This document shows, piece by piece, positions 1 through 11,390 of a stretch of 64,000 nt of DNA (the stretch's first letter is position 1; each line of letters begins with the position of its first letter). Under the pieces are notes generated by a model. The model was not told the DNA's origin and searched no databases. It saw nothing but the letters and a program-made list of their open reading frames with translations. Made by a program: the position numbers and the translations under genes. Origin of the DNA: Rhodosorus marinus (Eukaryota > Rhodophyta > Stylonematophyceae > Stylonematales > Stylonemataceae); assembly GCA_029953675.1 (NCBI GenBank), contig JAMWBK010000011.1, positions 496,001 to 560,000 of the forward strand, in the 5' to 3' direction.

Positions 1-681
1 AACCACGTTCCCAAGCGCTGCCTTCGTCACTGCTTCTGAATCCCTAAGTCAACCTTCCCCCCCACTCAGATCGTCAATCTGAAATCCATTCAATGCCATT
101 CATCCACGGCCATAAAACAAAATTTTAAGGAACGATCCATCATTCGTCGGATTAACGATAATCTAATTATTGATTGGTTACTAGTAATCATGTTAAGAGT
201 ATTAATTGGATAATAAAATGTATGATAGGAGTAGAAGTATTTGATTGGATATTGTCCACTTTAGTTTCGGTGGATTGATCGCCACGTGCGTAGAAATGAG
301 TTTAACAAAGACGTTTGTTCATAATCTACGAACATAAAAGCTGTTGAATTTTGAGTAAAGGAAATAAACAAGATCGAGCATTGCCAAATGAATGTAAAAT
401 AGGCATCAGTGGATCTAAATATTTTTTTGTGCAGTTAGGATATGGTGACCTTCTTAGCAGCCTTTTCGCACACTGAAGTGAAGAGATGTGAACGTCAAAC
501 TCAGTGATCATTCGTCTATTCACCAGTACGCATCTGCAGCATTTCAGCGCTTCACGCTCCAGATTTGAAAGGGTCTATATCCACCACCCCAATCGTTTAT
601 TTCAGCGACCGCCACACGGAGAAGAAGCCTAGACTAAACCGAGAGAGCGGGCTTCTAAAACCAAGGCGGCATTGTAACGCT
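1..681. other. AT-rich spacer, no gene seen
   Basis: No open frame with family features was found. The stretch is AT-rich between about 110 and 260 and contains several ATTGG words (inverted CCAAT boxes), for example near 173, 206 and 244. Similar clusters occur upstream of other genes in this window. It may be regulatory DNA for a gene left of the window, but nothing here proves that. Confidence 0.4.
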
Positions 682-1167
682 CTATATCAGTGCTAAGAAC
701 GTTTCCTCTACTCCGGTGGATGTTTTGGCACTAGTTTCAATATAGGTAGCTCCAATATCCTTGGCAAATTTTTCTCCCTGTTGCGTCGATACTGCTCGCT
801 CTGGCAAGTCAATCTTGTTTCCAACTAAGATCATAACTGGTTAAGTTGAGGCGTGCTCGACCACTTGAGGCATCCAAACAATGTTCAGATTTTCAAAACG
901 ATTGGATGTTCGTGACATCGTAGACAAGGATTATTCCGTGAGCATTTCTGTAGAAGGCCTTTGGCAAAGGCCTGTACACCTCGTGACCGTTCAAGTCCCA
1001 CAGCTGCAGCCTTCGTTCAACTCCAACTTTAACCAGGTTCTTACAGGGAAGCTCTGACTTTTTTCGAGAAAGACACCGTCCAAAAACCTCCGTGCCAGCG
1101 GTGTCTTCCCGACGCCGACATCCCCAACAGGAACTATTTTCAAGGCCTTCTGGACCCCATCTGACAT
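682..1167 (-). pseudogene. Broken Rab-family GTPase copy
   Basis: Read on the minus strand from an ATG at 1167, the sequence shows Rab landmarks in the right order: a P-loop (GDVGVGKT), a WDLNGHE block where WDTAGQE is expected, YDVTNIQSF, the guanine-specificity motif GNKID, and SAK near the end. The reading frame is broken between the P-loop and WDLNG, again by an extra T in the T-run after the IQSF block, and by an in-frame TAA before the GNKID block. The C-terminal prenylation cysteines are missing, because translation stops after TFLALI. It is a diverged paralogue of the intact Rab gene next door (1822-2427), in the same orientation, so a decayed tandem duplicate is the simplest reading. 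Introns do not explain the breaks because no GT-AG pairs fit them. Confidence 0.75.
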
Positions 1168-1821
1168 GTTACATTCGGTAACTCAAGTACGACGGAAGAA
1201 ACCCCCAACGATTCAAGGCTCCATTGCCGAATCATTCCACTCTGCCTCCACCAAAACTGATCGAGCGATTCTTGTTCATGATCACCGCGTGCCAGCCGCT
1301 GAAAGATAGGAACCAAGCTAAAGGGAAGCAGAAACCAGTTCACCAAGACAACGATATAGGCGTCCTGTACTTCACAAACCAATGTCCAAGAATTCCTTGG
1401 CGATCAAGAGCGGCCCACCGAATGTGACAGTCCACCTTATTGCAAACTGTCGTGCTGGATTTCCTAGAGCGCTGTCTAGCCAGTCCTTCCGTATACAAGC
1501 CTCCTCCAGGCAGGAAATCTGGCAAGCATCGACAGAGCCGTGCTGTCAAGTTCATATTTGGGCTACGGACTGTTCCTCGGCTTTCATGGAGCTTGAACTT
1601 GATACTCTGATCTGAGATTTGCTTCAAAACTTCGTTCAGTATGTTATAATCCACTGTCTAATAAGTCCTCAGCAGAGAAGAAGTCTCCATCACGTTGCTT
1701 ATTGGCACAGATCTCCACTAGCTCCTGAACAAGTGTGCTTTGAGCGTCATTGAGCTTCGATTTACTTTCTGTTGTGGTACAGACGGCAGCGATGGATGGA
1801 ACTGTAGAATTTTTTTTCAGG
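1168..1821. other. Spacer between Rab gene and Rab pseudogene
   Basis: Several short overlapping frames exist on both strands, but none has recognisable motifs. A minus-strand frame around 1660-1790 (reading KLNDAQSTLVQELVEICANK and onward) is open for about 45 codons and could be a remnant of another gene. I cannot assign it. Confidence 0.3.
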
Positions 1822-2427
1822 TTAGCAGTTGCAGAAAGTCGCGGCTTCGTCCCTAGAGTTGAGGTTGGCCACGCTGAAGTTCGCGTTTTGTCTCGTGCAC
1901 AGGGACGGCGTATGAACCATCGCTTCTACGAGATCGAGAAATGTAGCATCCACTCCTATTGACTCCTTGGCACTCGATTCAATGTACAACGCCCCGATAT
2001 CCCTAGCAAGCAGCTGACCTTCCTCCTTCGTCACTCTCCTTGGCTTCAAGTCGATCTTGTTTCCCACCACTACCTTAATAATGTCCTCATAGGTACTATA
2101 TCTCGTCAGCTCGGCAATCCATTCTTCCTTTAGACTCTCAAACGATTCACGCCTCGTCACATCGTAAACGAACAGTACCCCATGCGCGCCCCGATAATAC
2201 GCACTCGTGAGCGTCCTGAACCTCTCCTGACCCGCGGTATCCCACAATGTGAGCTTCACCCTAAACCCACCTACGGTCACCTTCTTCGTTTGGAAGTCGA
2301 CGCCAATCGTCGGTGGTAGGTCCTCAAAAGTATCCTCCGTATACCTCAGCAGCAGCGAGCTCTTCCCAACGCCGCTTTCTCCCACCAGCAAGATCTTGAA
2401 CTGCTCGTCGTACTCCGATGCTGCCAT
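1822..2427 (-). CDS. Rab-type small GTPase (Rab18/RabC-like)
   Basis: The product is 201 aa, a normal Rab length, in one exon. It is a membrane-trafficking switch that cycles between GTP and GDP forms on organelle surfaces. Visible motifs in order are the P-loop GESGVGKS (about residues 16-23), the effector region with PPTIGVDF, the switch II block WDTAGQERF, the guanine-binding NKID, and SSAK. The last residues are CNC, a CXC double-geranylgeranylation signal typical of Rabs. The effector region and overall spacing resemble Rab18/plant RabC, but I did not compare it with databases, so the subfamily is tentative. The ATG at 2427 gives the usual short N-terminus before the beta-1 strand. A degenerate relative lies just downstream (682-1167). 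Confidence 0.93.
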   Translation of the reverse strand: MAASEYDEQFKILLVGESGVGKSSLLLRYTEDTFEDLPPTIGVDFQTKKVTVGGFRVKLTLWDTAGQERFRTLTSAYYRGAHGVLFVYDVTRRESFESLKEEWIAELTRYSTYEDIIKVVVGNKIDLKPRRVTKEEGQLLARDIGALYIESSAKESIGVDATFLDLVEAMVHTPSLCTRQNANFSVANLNSRDEAATFCNC

Positions 2428-2689
2428 TTTCTTCTCCTTACTCGGTGCCTGTCTTCAGTGCGGTCAACCTGTTCAACTGCCAACCAATGAACCTCATCCA
2501 AAATTCAGAAATAGGAATCAACTGGATGCAATAGATGACCCCAACCCTCCCTCCCAACATGCACAGATGACCTGTCCCATAAGGGCTCCGTCGATCATTG
2601 CCAACCATGGGTTCCTTTCCAATACAACTGATGGGTGCCAGCCTGTCCCACATTCATTTGGCTGACACTGAATGAATGGTTTAATCGGA
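2428..2689. other. Rab 5' flank up to the retroelement end
   Basis: This is the promoter side of the Rab gene and also the point where the minus-strand retroelement ends. Overlapping minor frames look like chance. No TATA box is obvious. Confidence 0.3.
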
Positions 2690-2726
2690 GGCTGAAAAAA
2701 AAAAAAACCCCGAGGGGAAAAAAAGA

Positions 2727-5700
2727 CTAAGCGCGGCGAAGTACTCGCGCCTCCAACATCAAAGCGGCATTCATGCGCCACAGCAGGAAACTTAAGCGGG
2801 TAAACAACGATTGAAGACGGTCAGGGCGTTCGCGGAACAACTCCCGAAGCCAGCGAGAACCAACAGAGTCCATGAACCCAAAGCACTCAATGATCAGGGG
2901 TACCAAGCGATGTGCTAGTGCCGAAGCACGAACACCAGGGGAAGACAAAGCCCCCGCGTATTTGATCTCTTTGCGGCGTCTCATGCTGGCGGCGGCAGAT
3001 CCACGGCGCTCCCCGCAGCCGGGAGATAACGACTAGCTTGAGGGTTGGGAACAGCAAGATCAACGTATGTGGTACGGCGGCTGTCGTCACAGGTTATCAC
3101 CAGGTCGGCTACACGGCGTTCATCATTTTGAAAGTCCGCGACGGGTAAAGGTTTCTCACGTTCGATTTCCAGACCGGCTTGCTGGACTATAGGCCGAAGT
3201 TCCCGGTATAACAGGTTCAAGATCCGTGTGTGGCGGCGGGTCCGAGCACCTTTCACCGCCGGGCAACTAGCGAGCAGGTGGGCGCCAAAATCTGCGTTGT
3301 CTTCAGTCTGAGAGCAGAGAGGGCACGACGAACCCATCTCGTACGGCCAAGGGGGCTGCTGTAAGCCGAGGTATAAGCGCAGTGAAGTACGCACTTCGAA
3401 ATCCGACAGTGTGAGTGGCGGAAAGGCTGGTACGGTCATGAGCCACTGAGAGCTAAGAACCCCTCCAAGACTACGTAGGCGGGCGCGAGCGCGAGAAGAT
3501 GAGACCATCTGCGCGAGGAGTCGGCCATATGCAGCACGGTGCAAGTCCCAAGAAAGGATATTTTGCAGCGCATCCGTGCGTGCTTGAGCTCGGCTCCCAG
3601 CGCGCTGGGAATCATCAGGAGGATCAACTGGAACTTCTTCTTCTGCGGCAACCACTGGGTCAATCTCCCCTAGAACAGGTTCAGGCGCAGGACGAATCCC
3701 CGGGGCGGAGCCTCGAGAGCGGTCAAATACAGCTCGCCAGTCAGGAAGACGGGGTTGAACGGTTTCGGGGAGACTAGTACAGGAGTTCAGGGCGGTTTGG
3801 AGCTCCAGAAACAAGTCTTGGGCGCTTTCCGGTACGCTGGGAAGCAAGACACCCCGCGAGAGGCTCGCCATCAAATTGCGGAACTTCGAGATACCCAAGC
3901 TGCTCAAAGTGGGAAGTGCGGTTCCCCAGGCCCCTACTGCGGCTGCAGGTTGGACCACAACACGATTGCAGAGGCCCAGTCCCCCCAATCGCAATGGGAG
4001 GCCTACCTGGGCGCGCACAACATCACAGGTGGGTCGCGGCAGAGCGCTCAGCTCTTCATCGAGAAAATACCCCAGGTCACGGAAACTTTCAGCATCCGCA
4101 CGAGTGGCCAACCACCGGCCCCAATGAGTTGGAAGTGAGCGAAGCCAATAGGTTAACCGCTGACTGCAACAATACCGAAACAGCAACAACGAGCACTGGA
4201 GAAAGCCCGGAGGTAGCCGTCGAAGCTCTGCAACCAGCTGTCTGTGCTTACCGAGGAGCTGCAGCAACTCGCCTTCAACGAAGGACGGCGACCCGTAGGG
4301 GATGCCTAAGTGGACAAAACCATCCGGTCTCCAAATATCCTGGAACGACGCAGGTACCTGCTGCTCTTGTGCAGCTACACCTCCCCAGTAGAACGATTTG
4401 TGATGATTAACCTCCAGGTCAACCCGCGAAGCCAAGGAGCGGAGACGATCATAAGCGAGCGCTAGAGTATCAGGGGGCCCCAGGAGGCACACGTCGTCGT
4501 GGTATGCAACCGTACGAACCTGCGGGAATTCGGAGCGAAGACAAAGCAAGACGAGTTGTAGTCCACAGGCATGTAGGAAAGGGGACAAGGGATCACCCTG
4601 TTGTACCCCTGTGCGCGCCGCAAACGTGTGTGAGGAAGCGCCAAGGGTGTCATAGGTAGCCCCACGACCAAGCGGAGAATAAAGTCTACTAACAAAGGGA
4701 AAGCCTACAGGGAAGACTTCGCGCACCACGTGCATGAGAGCCGGACGAGAGACGCGGTTGAACGCATTGGTAAAATCTACAGAGAGGAGCCCAGAATCTG
4801 GGGAGTACGCCATTTCCGAACGGAGTAAAACAGACAACAACTCACAGCCACCACGATAGCCCACGCCTAACTGCACGTGCCCAAAGAAACGGCGGGATTC
4901 GGGAACCAGGATTTTCACTAACCATCGCGCCGCCAATTTGCGGACCACCTCAACCAGGCCAATAGGGCGAATAGCAGGGCTCGAGGCCGTGTGGCTGGGC
5001 TTCGAAAGCAGACACAACTGCGAACGCCCGACCAAGAACCACGCACACTCACACAGGGGATCACCATTCACAAGCGCTTCGACCACCCACGCCAACGCCT
5101 TCAAACCTTCATCACTTAAGAAACGGAGATATTCCACCCGCAGCCCCGAGGGCCCTGGGGAACGGCCCTTCGGAGCATCATGAACCAACTCACGCACCGC
5201 CTCCAGATTGACCACTAACCGCGCACTGGGATGTGGCGCGGCGCGGTACTCTTCCAACACTGATTCAAACGAGGAGTCCCAAGGGGAGCCTTCCGAGGGA
5301 AAGAGCAAACGGAGCGGTGAAGAAAGATCATCGGAGTATGGAACCACAGGTTGCCGCTGCTGGAGGATCCCGGCTGCCCGCCGCAGATCACCGCCTGCCA
5401 CCGCGTGACGCGCCCGATTCTGTCGAGAAGACCTAAAAGCTGAGGAAGCACTAGGAGAAAAGGAAGAGAGAGAAGCGAAATAAAGACGTTCGAGGTCCTC
5501 AAAGTCGCCGGAAAGGAACATTTGCAGTTTTCGGCGAGGGTGGACCCGGCGAGGATGTGGGTTGAGGGGGACGGTAGAGGATGTGAGCACGAGGCGGGGA
5601 AAAAAGAACAAGAGTTCCCAGCGAAGAGAGCAGTGAGGGTTCGCGGCGACCTGCTGCCAGAGAAAATCCAACACCAATCCTAGGGGCTTATGAAGTCGAC

Positions 5701-5869
5701 GAGGGAGCCGTACGGCCGTGCTCTGACGACAAAGGGGAAGGGAACCGTCCGGGTAGGAGGCGATAAGGTGCGAAAACCACGAGAGAACACGCTCATGCCA
5801 GGCTGAGCGGTCACTGGTAAACAGGGGTAACCGGGACGACACGCACGCGGAGGAGGAAGACTCAGACAT
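2727..5869 (-). pseudogene. Retroelement ORF2: reverse transcriptase plus RLE, frameshifted near its end
   Basis: From the ATG at 5869 the frame runs 962 codons to 2981. RT motifs are intact: SPGPSGLRVEYL, RPIGLVEVVRKL, the motif A segment SVDFTNAFNRVSR, motif B GVQQGDPLSP and the catalytic YHDD box. The C-terminal part has CPLC...H...C, an RRH block and ADLVITCDD...YVDLAV, matching a restriction-like endonuclease. The frame ends at a TGA after VDLPPPA, but the neighbouring frame continues with SMRRRKEIKYAG down to 2727 and matches the C-termini of the other copies. A one-base slip near 3020 therefore separates the last 85 or so codons. The fragment at 48979-49259 keeps this junction open, which supports a frameshift here. 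The 5869 start was chosen over the longer open frame from 6148 because it overlaps the ORF1 stop in ATGTCTGA. Confidence 0.85.
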
Positions 5870-7158
5870 CGGGCCTCCCCTCAGTCGGGAAGGCAGATCG
5901 AATATCCGGAGGAGGTGCCTCGGAGGGAGGCTCAGGAGCCGCACGACGCTTACGTGGAGGGCGCACGAAGGAACTAAAAGACCTGAAGAAAGTAGACACA
6001 GGGTTTTCAGCAGCGGAGTCTTGACTGAGGGTGTCCAGAGCCAGCGGATTGGGAGAGGCCGATGGTGCTTCTGCCATGTCGGTGTCACGAGCCTCGGAGA
6101 CAGGGCGAGGGGAGGAAGGGTGCTCAGGAGTCGGCGGCAGAAGGTCAAACGCAGGGTGGGCTTCCAGCAGGGTGGCCTCAGTGGAGAGGAAGGCCTCTAG
6201 CGCGGTGCGGAGGACCCCGCGAGGAGGAAAACGCGCGAAGAGGCTCGCCTGTATGCGCGAGAGCCGCGCCGCATGAGTGTGTAGCGCGACAACCGAAGCC
6301 TGCGAGGCATCCAGGTTTTGCAAGGCCGACGGTGGAACCCAGCCGGCGTCAAAACGATCGAACTCGACAAACAAAGAGACATGAGGACGAGTCAGTATCA
6401 TGTTGGCCAGAGCAGAGCGCTGGGGCGCGGGGGTGGTTACAAGGGATTGAAGGAACTGGTAAGCCGAGTCAGTAACAAGAAAACAGGCATGAGGGCCCGT
6501 GAAGTCCACATATAGGAATTCAGACGGGGCGACCCCAAGGAGGAAGCCATGGTGTCGCGAAAATCGCGGTAGTGGACGGGCGCGCGGCCCCGACCACGAG
6601 AGGGGGTCTGGGGACGCACGTTCGTCATCCAAACAAAGTGGAACGGAGATAGTTGGCGAGAAGAGTCAATAGGGATGTGTTGTGGCATCATACGCACCAT
6701 TGCCGTCGTGCGTTGTTCAGAAGAGCCCCTGCGTAGGACCTGCGAATAGGTCGCACGTGGGGCACTGGAGGGAGCAGGATTCGGGCCCGACGCGGGCCCA
6801 GGAGGCGTCTGTCCTTGAATAGGGGTAGGCCAGTCGGAATCAGGAATGACCGGAGCGGAGCGCTCGGGTCGGGTGGAGGCAGGCCCCGCTGTACCGTGCG
6901 GATCCGCGGGGACGGGCACCGGGGGTATGGGGCAGGCGCGGAGGCGGAGAAGCGCTCCAAATAGGCGATCAGCAGGGGCAGGCGGTGTTCCTGGGAAGCA
7001 GTCACAAGAAGACTCGTCAGTTTCGAGCAGATCCCATGGGCTAACTCGTCAGCGCAGTCCGTGAGGGTGCCCGCGGTACTAAACCCGCCCACGCGGAGCT
7101 CCACGCGCGCTGAGAGAACGGCTCCGTCCGCCGGAATGGGTGGGGAAACCCCAACCAT
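5862..7158 (-). pseudogene. Retroelement ORF1, split over three frames
   Basis: Three minus-strand frames hand over to each other: 7158 to about 6925 (beginning MVGVSPPIPADG), about 6919 to 6545 (Pro/Ser/Arg-rich, with TYSQVLRRGSS), and about 6545 to 5862 (with LYVDFTGPHACFLVTDSAYQ, ending GRPDV). Together they would make about 430 residues. The middle is low-complexity and basic, as is common in ORF1 proteins that bind RNA, but I see no CCHC knuckle or RRM. The stop overlaps the ORF2 start by eight bases. Two frameshifts make this copy non-functional unless recoding occurs. Confidence 0.55.
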
Positions 7159-7160
7159 AA

Positions 7161-7416
7161 CGATTGGAAGGTGTGAAAAACCGATTCCCCCACGAAACCC
7201 CCAAAAAGAGAACTTGTTCCCAACGTTTGCAACCAAAGAAAAACCACCACGACCTCCAAGGGGCGCTAGCAACCCCCAGCACGCACCACACCACTAGAAG
7301 ATGCGGGGGAAAGGCTGCAGAAAGAAGCGCCTCCCACCGAAGAACACAATTGCGACTCAAAACCACCAAAAGCCAGCACCATACACCCTCACGAAACCAA
7401 AAACTGCTTCTTTGCT
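7161..7416. other. Upstream flank or 5' UTR of retroelement copy 1
   Basis: Sequence just upstream (in element sense) of ORF1. It may contain the element's 5' UTR. No repeat boundary or coding content was recognised. Confidence 0.3.
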
Positions 7417-7569
7417 GACACTAACGCGTTCGATAAGGTGCGTGCCATCGATGCTTTGATGCGACTGGGATGCCGTGAGAATGTAGTTGCCAGAGTGCTT
7501 GTTTGGAGTTCAGTTTCATCCGTTTTGAACTGCAGTATCTACCGTCCGCCAGGCGACCTTGCGCGGTAA
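7417..7569 (+). pseudogene. Possible reverse-transcriptase remnant
   Basis: A 50-codon frame reads DTNAFDKVRAIDALMRLG and continues to a stop at 7567. This resembles the RT motif A region (D-x-x-x-A-F-D-x-V, then a helix ending LG). It is unlike the two RLE elements of this window, so it would be a different family. The flanking sequence holds no matching motif B or catalytic YxDD box. The call rests on one short pattern and could be chance. Confidence 0.3.
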
Positions 7570-10500
7570 CTCAGTGCCTATGTGAGTTTCGGTCTGCATT
7601 GGAATTTTATGGCAACCTTACAATGGCATACTGACCAGAAGGAAGAGGAAAATTAGTTGTGTTCATATTGATGTCGTCGGAATAGCCAGGCAGAGATGCT
7701 CGCGTGTCTATGGCCGTCTGGTTCGTGGAGGTCATGAAGGATAGTCCTTCAACCTGGATTTATTGGGCTTGTCGAAGATATATTGGAGAGAAAGTGAGCA
7801 ACGATTCGAAGGCTTAGAACCTCTCCAGCATCTGTATAGCTTTTCGGCGTGACCATTAGAATGACGAACTTGTCCGAGCTGTGCTATGTATGCGTGAGAA
7901 GCAGTCACGGCTTGATGACTCCTTCTGTTGATGAAGGGGTCTCGCCGAGCGGGGTACGTTGCTCTCCAACCGGGCTCTAGAACAGAGGTTCTTGATCAAT
8001 GTCGACGAATGCTTGCAACTGGCCCCTGCAGTTGCTTTGCCTTAGATGATCACACCGAGTGAGAGGACGATGAACTCGACGCGTGTGGCACAGGAAACGA
8101 GATGTGCGCTAACTTTCAGGGGCATATGGCTCTGGCCAGCCACCGATTGTCACGCTCATGACTACTGGTCAATGTAATTGTGGATTCCGGAGGAGACGCA
8201 AGAAGCTTGAGGGATGCTTGAGTGTTATTTATCACGGGTTCCGAGGTAGAGCGTTGCTGTCATGAACCGTACACCCCAGCTTGAATACTTCTGGATTCTA
8301 TTCGTGGTTCAGGATAGCGGCTAGATGATGGGACATGCATCCATGAATTCTTTCCTTTGGAATGGCACATTTGCACTAACGTCAGAACGTCAGGGGTATG
8401 TCACGTTCATAGGCAAGCAGTTCGTTAGACTTGATCAGCTCTTGGAGATGACCAGATATGGATCTTCGCCGATCTGTCGTAAGGGACAGGGGTCGTATAG
8501 GAGTGCTCGGGAGGATTCATTTAGAATCCCTTACGTCGACTTTAGATTTGCTTGGTGCGCAGTGGCTGGGCAATTCCACACCCGGCCGGGATTGTTTAAA
8601 TGACACCTGGTACAAGCATATCTAAGATCTTCGTGAGTCCTTTGAACGCATCTGTGCAGCGATTTGAGCAGAAAATCAGGTCGACCATGAAGCATTGCAG
8701 CTCTCAACGGATATTTCCTGAATTCAAGTCCGGAATCGATCAGATGCGAATGGAATCTTTGACGCGTACAAACGGAAAAGAATTGAAATCAACAATCGTG
8801 CAGGAAGTATCTACCCTTGGAGATGCTGGGCCTAGCCTTCCAAAGTACTGAACGCCCACCGAGAGAACCTCTTAGCTCACCGCCCCTGAATGGACAATAG
8901 AGCTCCTATAGGGGCCTATCTTGGTTCTCGTCTAGGTTGGATCAGACCAGGACAGCGACCTGCCACACGTCTCAAAACCTCGAAACATCATGAGCTCACT
9001 GACAAAGGAACCTGTTCCCATGATATCCATTGGCGACGAAGGGATGAGCTGGACCTGATGGTTTGCACAGATCCAATAGTCATCAGGACAGGAAAGCGCG
9101 CCAATCGCGCTCGAAAATCCTAACGAAGTCGAATCCCAGGTCTCCTCCGGTTATTCAACGGGCATATACTCTTGCTTATTCAGGCCCGAGCTTCGCTTGG
9201 AGCCAGAAGCTTCCCCCGGGCACGGGGTCGCACCCTACCATGTGGAGCTGTAAACAAGACGAACTGTAAACAAGATGAGCAAGCCAGAGAGCCAGCCCAA
9301 AGAATCAAACTGGATCCACAATCAGACAATTCAAACCTTGCAGATACCCCTCCCTCCGCCATCGAAATGTTTCCTCTTCACAGAATCTTGTCCTGAAGAG
9401 AGAGAGCCCACAGCACTCCAACACATATTTCATCCCTGCCACACAAGCCGATTGGATATCGGGAGACAGCTGGCGCTCCTCAGAAAATTCGAATAATAGT
9501 GGGAATCACAAGCAGATGCCCTCTGCCCTTCTCCAACGAACAATACGTCAGAGACACAAAAAAGGGAGCATAGACCCAATCATCTCCATGGCAAACGCAG
9601 ACATTGGGTCGGAAGCCCATGTCTGACTCCGGGAGGAATCTTCCGATCGACGTTAAGCAGTAACTGTCCCACTTAACTAAGGTCTCTCATTGGATATGAT
9701 CCAAACGGAAGAATCTTGTTCACGAGTTGCAGTTACCCCCTCCTCATTCTGTACCCGCATTTCCAGAACCTCCCAATTAGTTTCATATATTCATTCTATG
9801 TCCCCCTTCGGGTACGCTTTCCCTGACGGGTGCGGTGATTGACTATCGTTTTGTCTCTAAAAACCTTTGTTTTAGAGAGTGTAGATTTTTCCGTTTCTAC
9901 CTTTTTCATTGGATAAAGATATAAATATTTGTCCAATTGTACACGATATTTTTCAACTAGTATTGTCTAGCGTCTGTGATTGGATGATTCAGATACCAGA
10001 GTCGTTTGCGACCTCCAAGTTTTTTAGCACAAAAAAGAAAGTATCGAAGATACCCGTCCCTAAAACTTCCAATATTCCACTCCGTCAAGCCTTAATTGAT
10101 TGGATATGGATAGATACTCATCCAATGGCCGGCCAGGAGATTGCAAATCTGCAGTTTTTACTACTTGAAAACGTAAATGGCTTGGAATCGAAAAAAACCG
10201 AAAAATGCGGAGCCTATCAAAATTTTGGTCAGATTCAAGATTCTGCCCTCTTTCTTTGAATTTTGGAAAAGTTTGAGAGCAATGCAATTTGGTGACAGGT
10301 TGTCGCTCGGCTGTGTTGCAAATCCGACAGAGAACGCGGCTTACGAAAAAAGAGGTGTCGGCTGTCTTGACGGGTGAAAACCACGAATCTTCTTGCCGTA
10401 AAGAGATTTAAAAGCACTTCCAGCAGACTTTGGTGGTTGGGAAGGGTGCGGGGGGAGAGGAGGGTTGTAGGGGTAGTAAGATGGATTGGTTTGGGAATTA

Positions 10501-10685
10501 GCTGCATCCAAATTGTTCAAAAGTTTTTTTTTGGCTTAAGGAGCCCATCATTAGGAGGTAAATAAGTCCTTCGATCGCAGGCGCTCTGGAGAAAAGATTT
10601 CGACGGAGAATCAGGGTTGCAGGTTTGTGAATGAATTGTCAAGATCAGCTTCTGAAAGGGAAGTGTTGCTAGGGTTCAGAGAGTC
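7570..10685. other. Long gene-poor stretch
   Basis: Only short unconvincing frames occur here, for example plus-strand frames at 8325-8603 and 8600-8851, with no family features or splice-linked partners. ATTGGAT words recur at 9690-9700, 9909, 9980 and 10097, with CCAATGG near 10120, so the last kilobase may be the promoter region of the cyclin gene. Much of 7.6-9.6 kb may be old transposon sequence, but I could not show that. Confidence 0.35.
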
Positions 10686-11390
10686 ATGAGTAGTCTTGTA
10701 TGCGCTCCCGTCGAGCTTGAAGCTACGCTTCTAGGGATCAACTGCCGTCCCAGCGAGAAGCGTGAGGGCTGGCAGGGATTCGGGGAATGCGGTTCGGCTG
10801 TGGATGTGATTAGCGAGGTTTTGAGGAGCTTATGCGGTTGTGAGGACTCGGTAAGTTCTAGCTAGGCTGCTGCGCTTCCGTCTTTACGTATGTTATCATG
10901 TTTTGTCTTATTCTCAGTATGCACGCGACATATCTATTTGTCTGATTTTGTATCTCAGGTGGAACTGGGAGATGGAGAGTGGCTCAGGGATTTCACTTCC
11001 GACAGCGAGCCTAGCTTTGGCTTGAATTCGTTTATTTCGTTCCTTGTGAAAAGAGCCGGGTGCCCCTTTTCAGTGCTTGTTGTGGCGCTGATATATCTGG
11101 ACAGGTTGAAGCAGGACGATCCGTCGACAACGTTGTCCATGTTTACAATCCACAGACTGTTCCTAACGGCGCTTTTGCTCGCTTGCAAGTTCCTCGACGA
11201 TCGGGGTCACGGAAATCTGTTTTTCGCTCAGATGGTGAACTGTAGCCTCGAGGAGATGAACCAACTCGAGAGGGCCATGTTGGCGAAGCTCCGCTTCAAG
11301 TTGTTTGTGAGTGACAAGACTTTTGCCACCTACGCAAGCTGTCTTGTTTCTGATTTGTTGCCTGGGTCGGTCATGCCGATGTTTATTTAA
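10686..11390 (+). CDS. PHO80/P-type cyclin, two exons
   Basis: Exon 1 is 10686-10850 and exon 2 is 10959-11390, joined in phase across a GTAAGT...CTCAG intron of 108 nt, giving 198 aa. Exon 2 carries a single cyclin box of the PHO80 / plant cyclin-U kind: SVLVVALIYLDRL, then HRLFLTALLLACKFLDDRG, then EMNQLERAMLAKLRFKLFV. Such cyclins bind a CDK partner and act in nutrient (phosphate) signalling or cell-cycle control; which role applies here is unknown. Exon 1 supplies a short N-terminal leader (MSSLVCAPVELEATLLG). The ATG at 10686 was chosen because exon 2 alone opens without a convincing methionine and the splice sites are strong. The length fits the family (about 200 aa). Confidence 0.85.

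Larger units (their letters stand above)
2690..7160 (-). mobile_element. Non-LTR retrotransposon with restriction-like endonuclease (copy 1)
   Basis: This is a two-ORF element read on the minus strand. ORF1 runs from about 7158 to 5862 and ORF2 from 5869 to about 2727. ORF2 carries a reverse transcriptase and then a Cys-His finger and a PD-(D/E)XK-like endonuclease block at the C-terminus. This is the layout of RLE-encoding elements (R2-like and related clades), not of APE-type LINEs. The 3' end has no poly(A). In element sense it finishes in T-tracts around a CCCCTCGGGG inverted repeat (near 2698-2729), which may be the 3' recognition structure. ORF1 has two frame changes and ORF2 one, so this copy is probably dead. 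The 5' boundary near 7.16-7.3 kb is not sharply defined and no target-site duplication was identified. Confidence 0.8.

Noticed and set aside
7417-10685. A second complete LINE upstream of the cyclin
   Set aside because: Only one RT-like block (7417-7569) was found. No motif B, catalytic YxDD box or endonuclease followed, so a full element cannot be supported.
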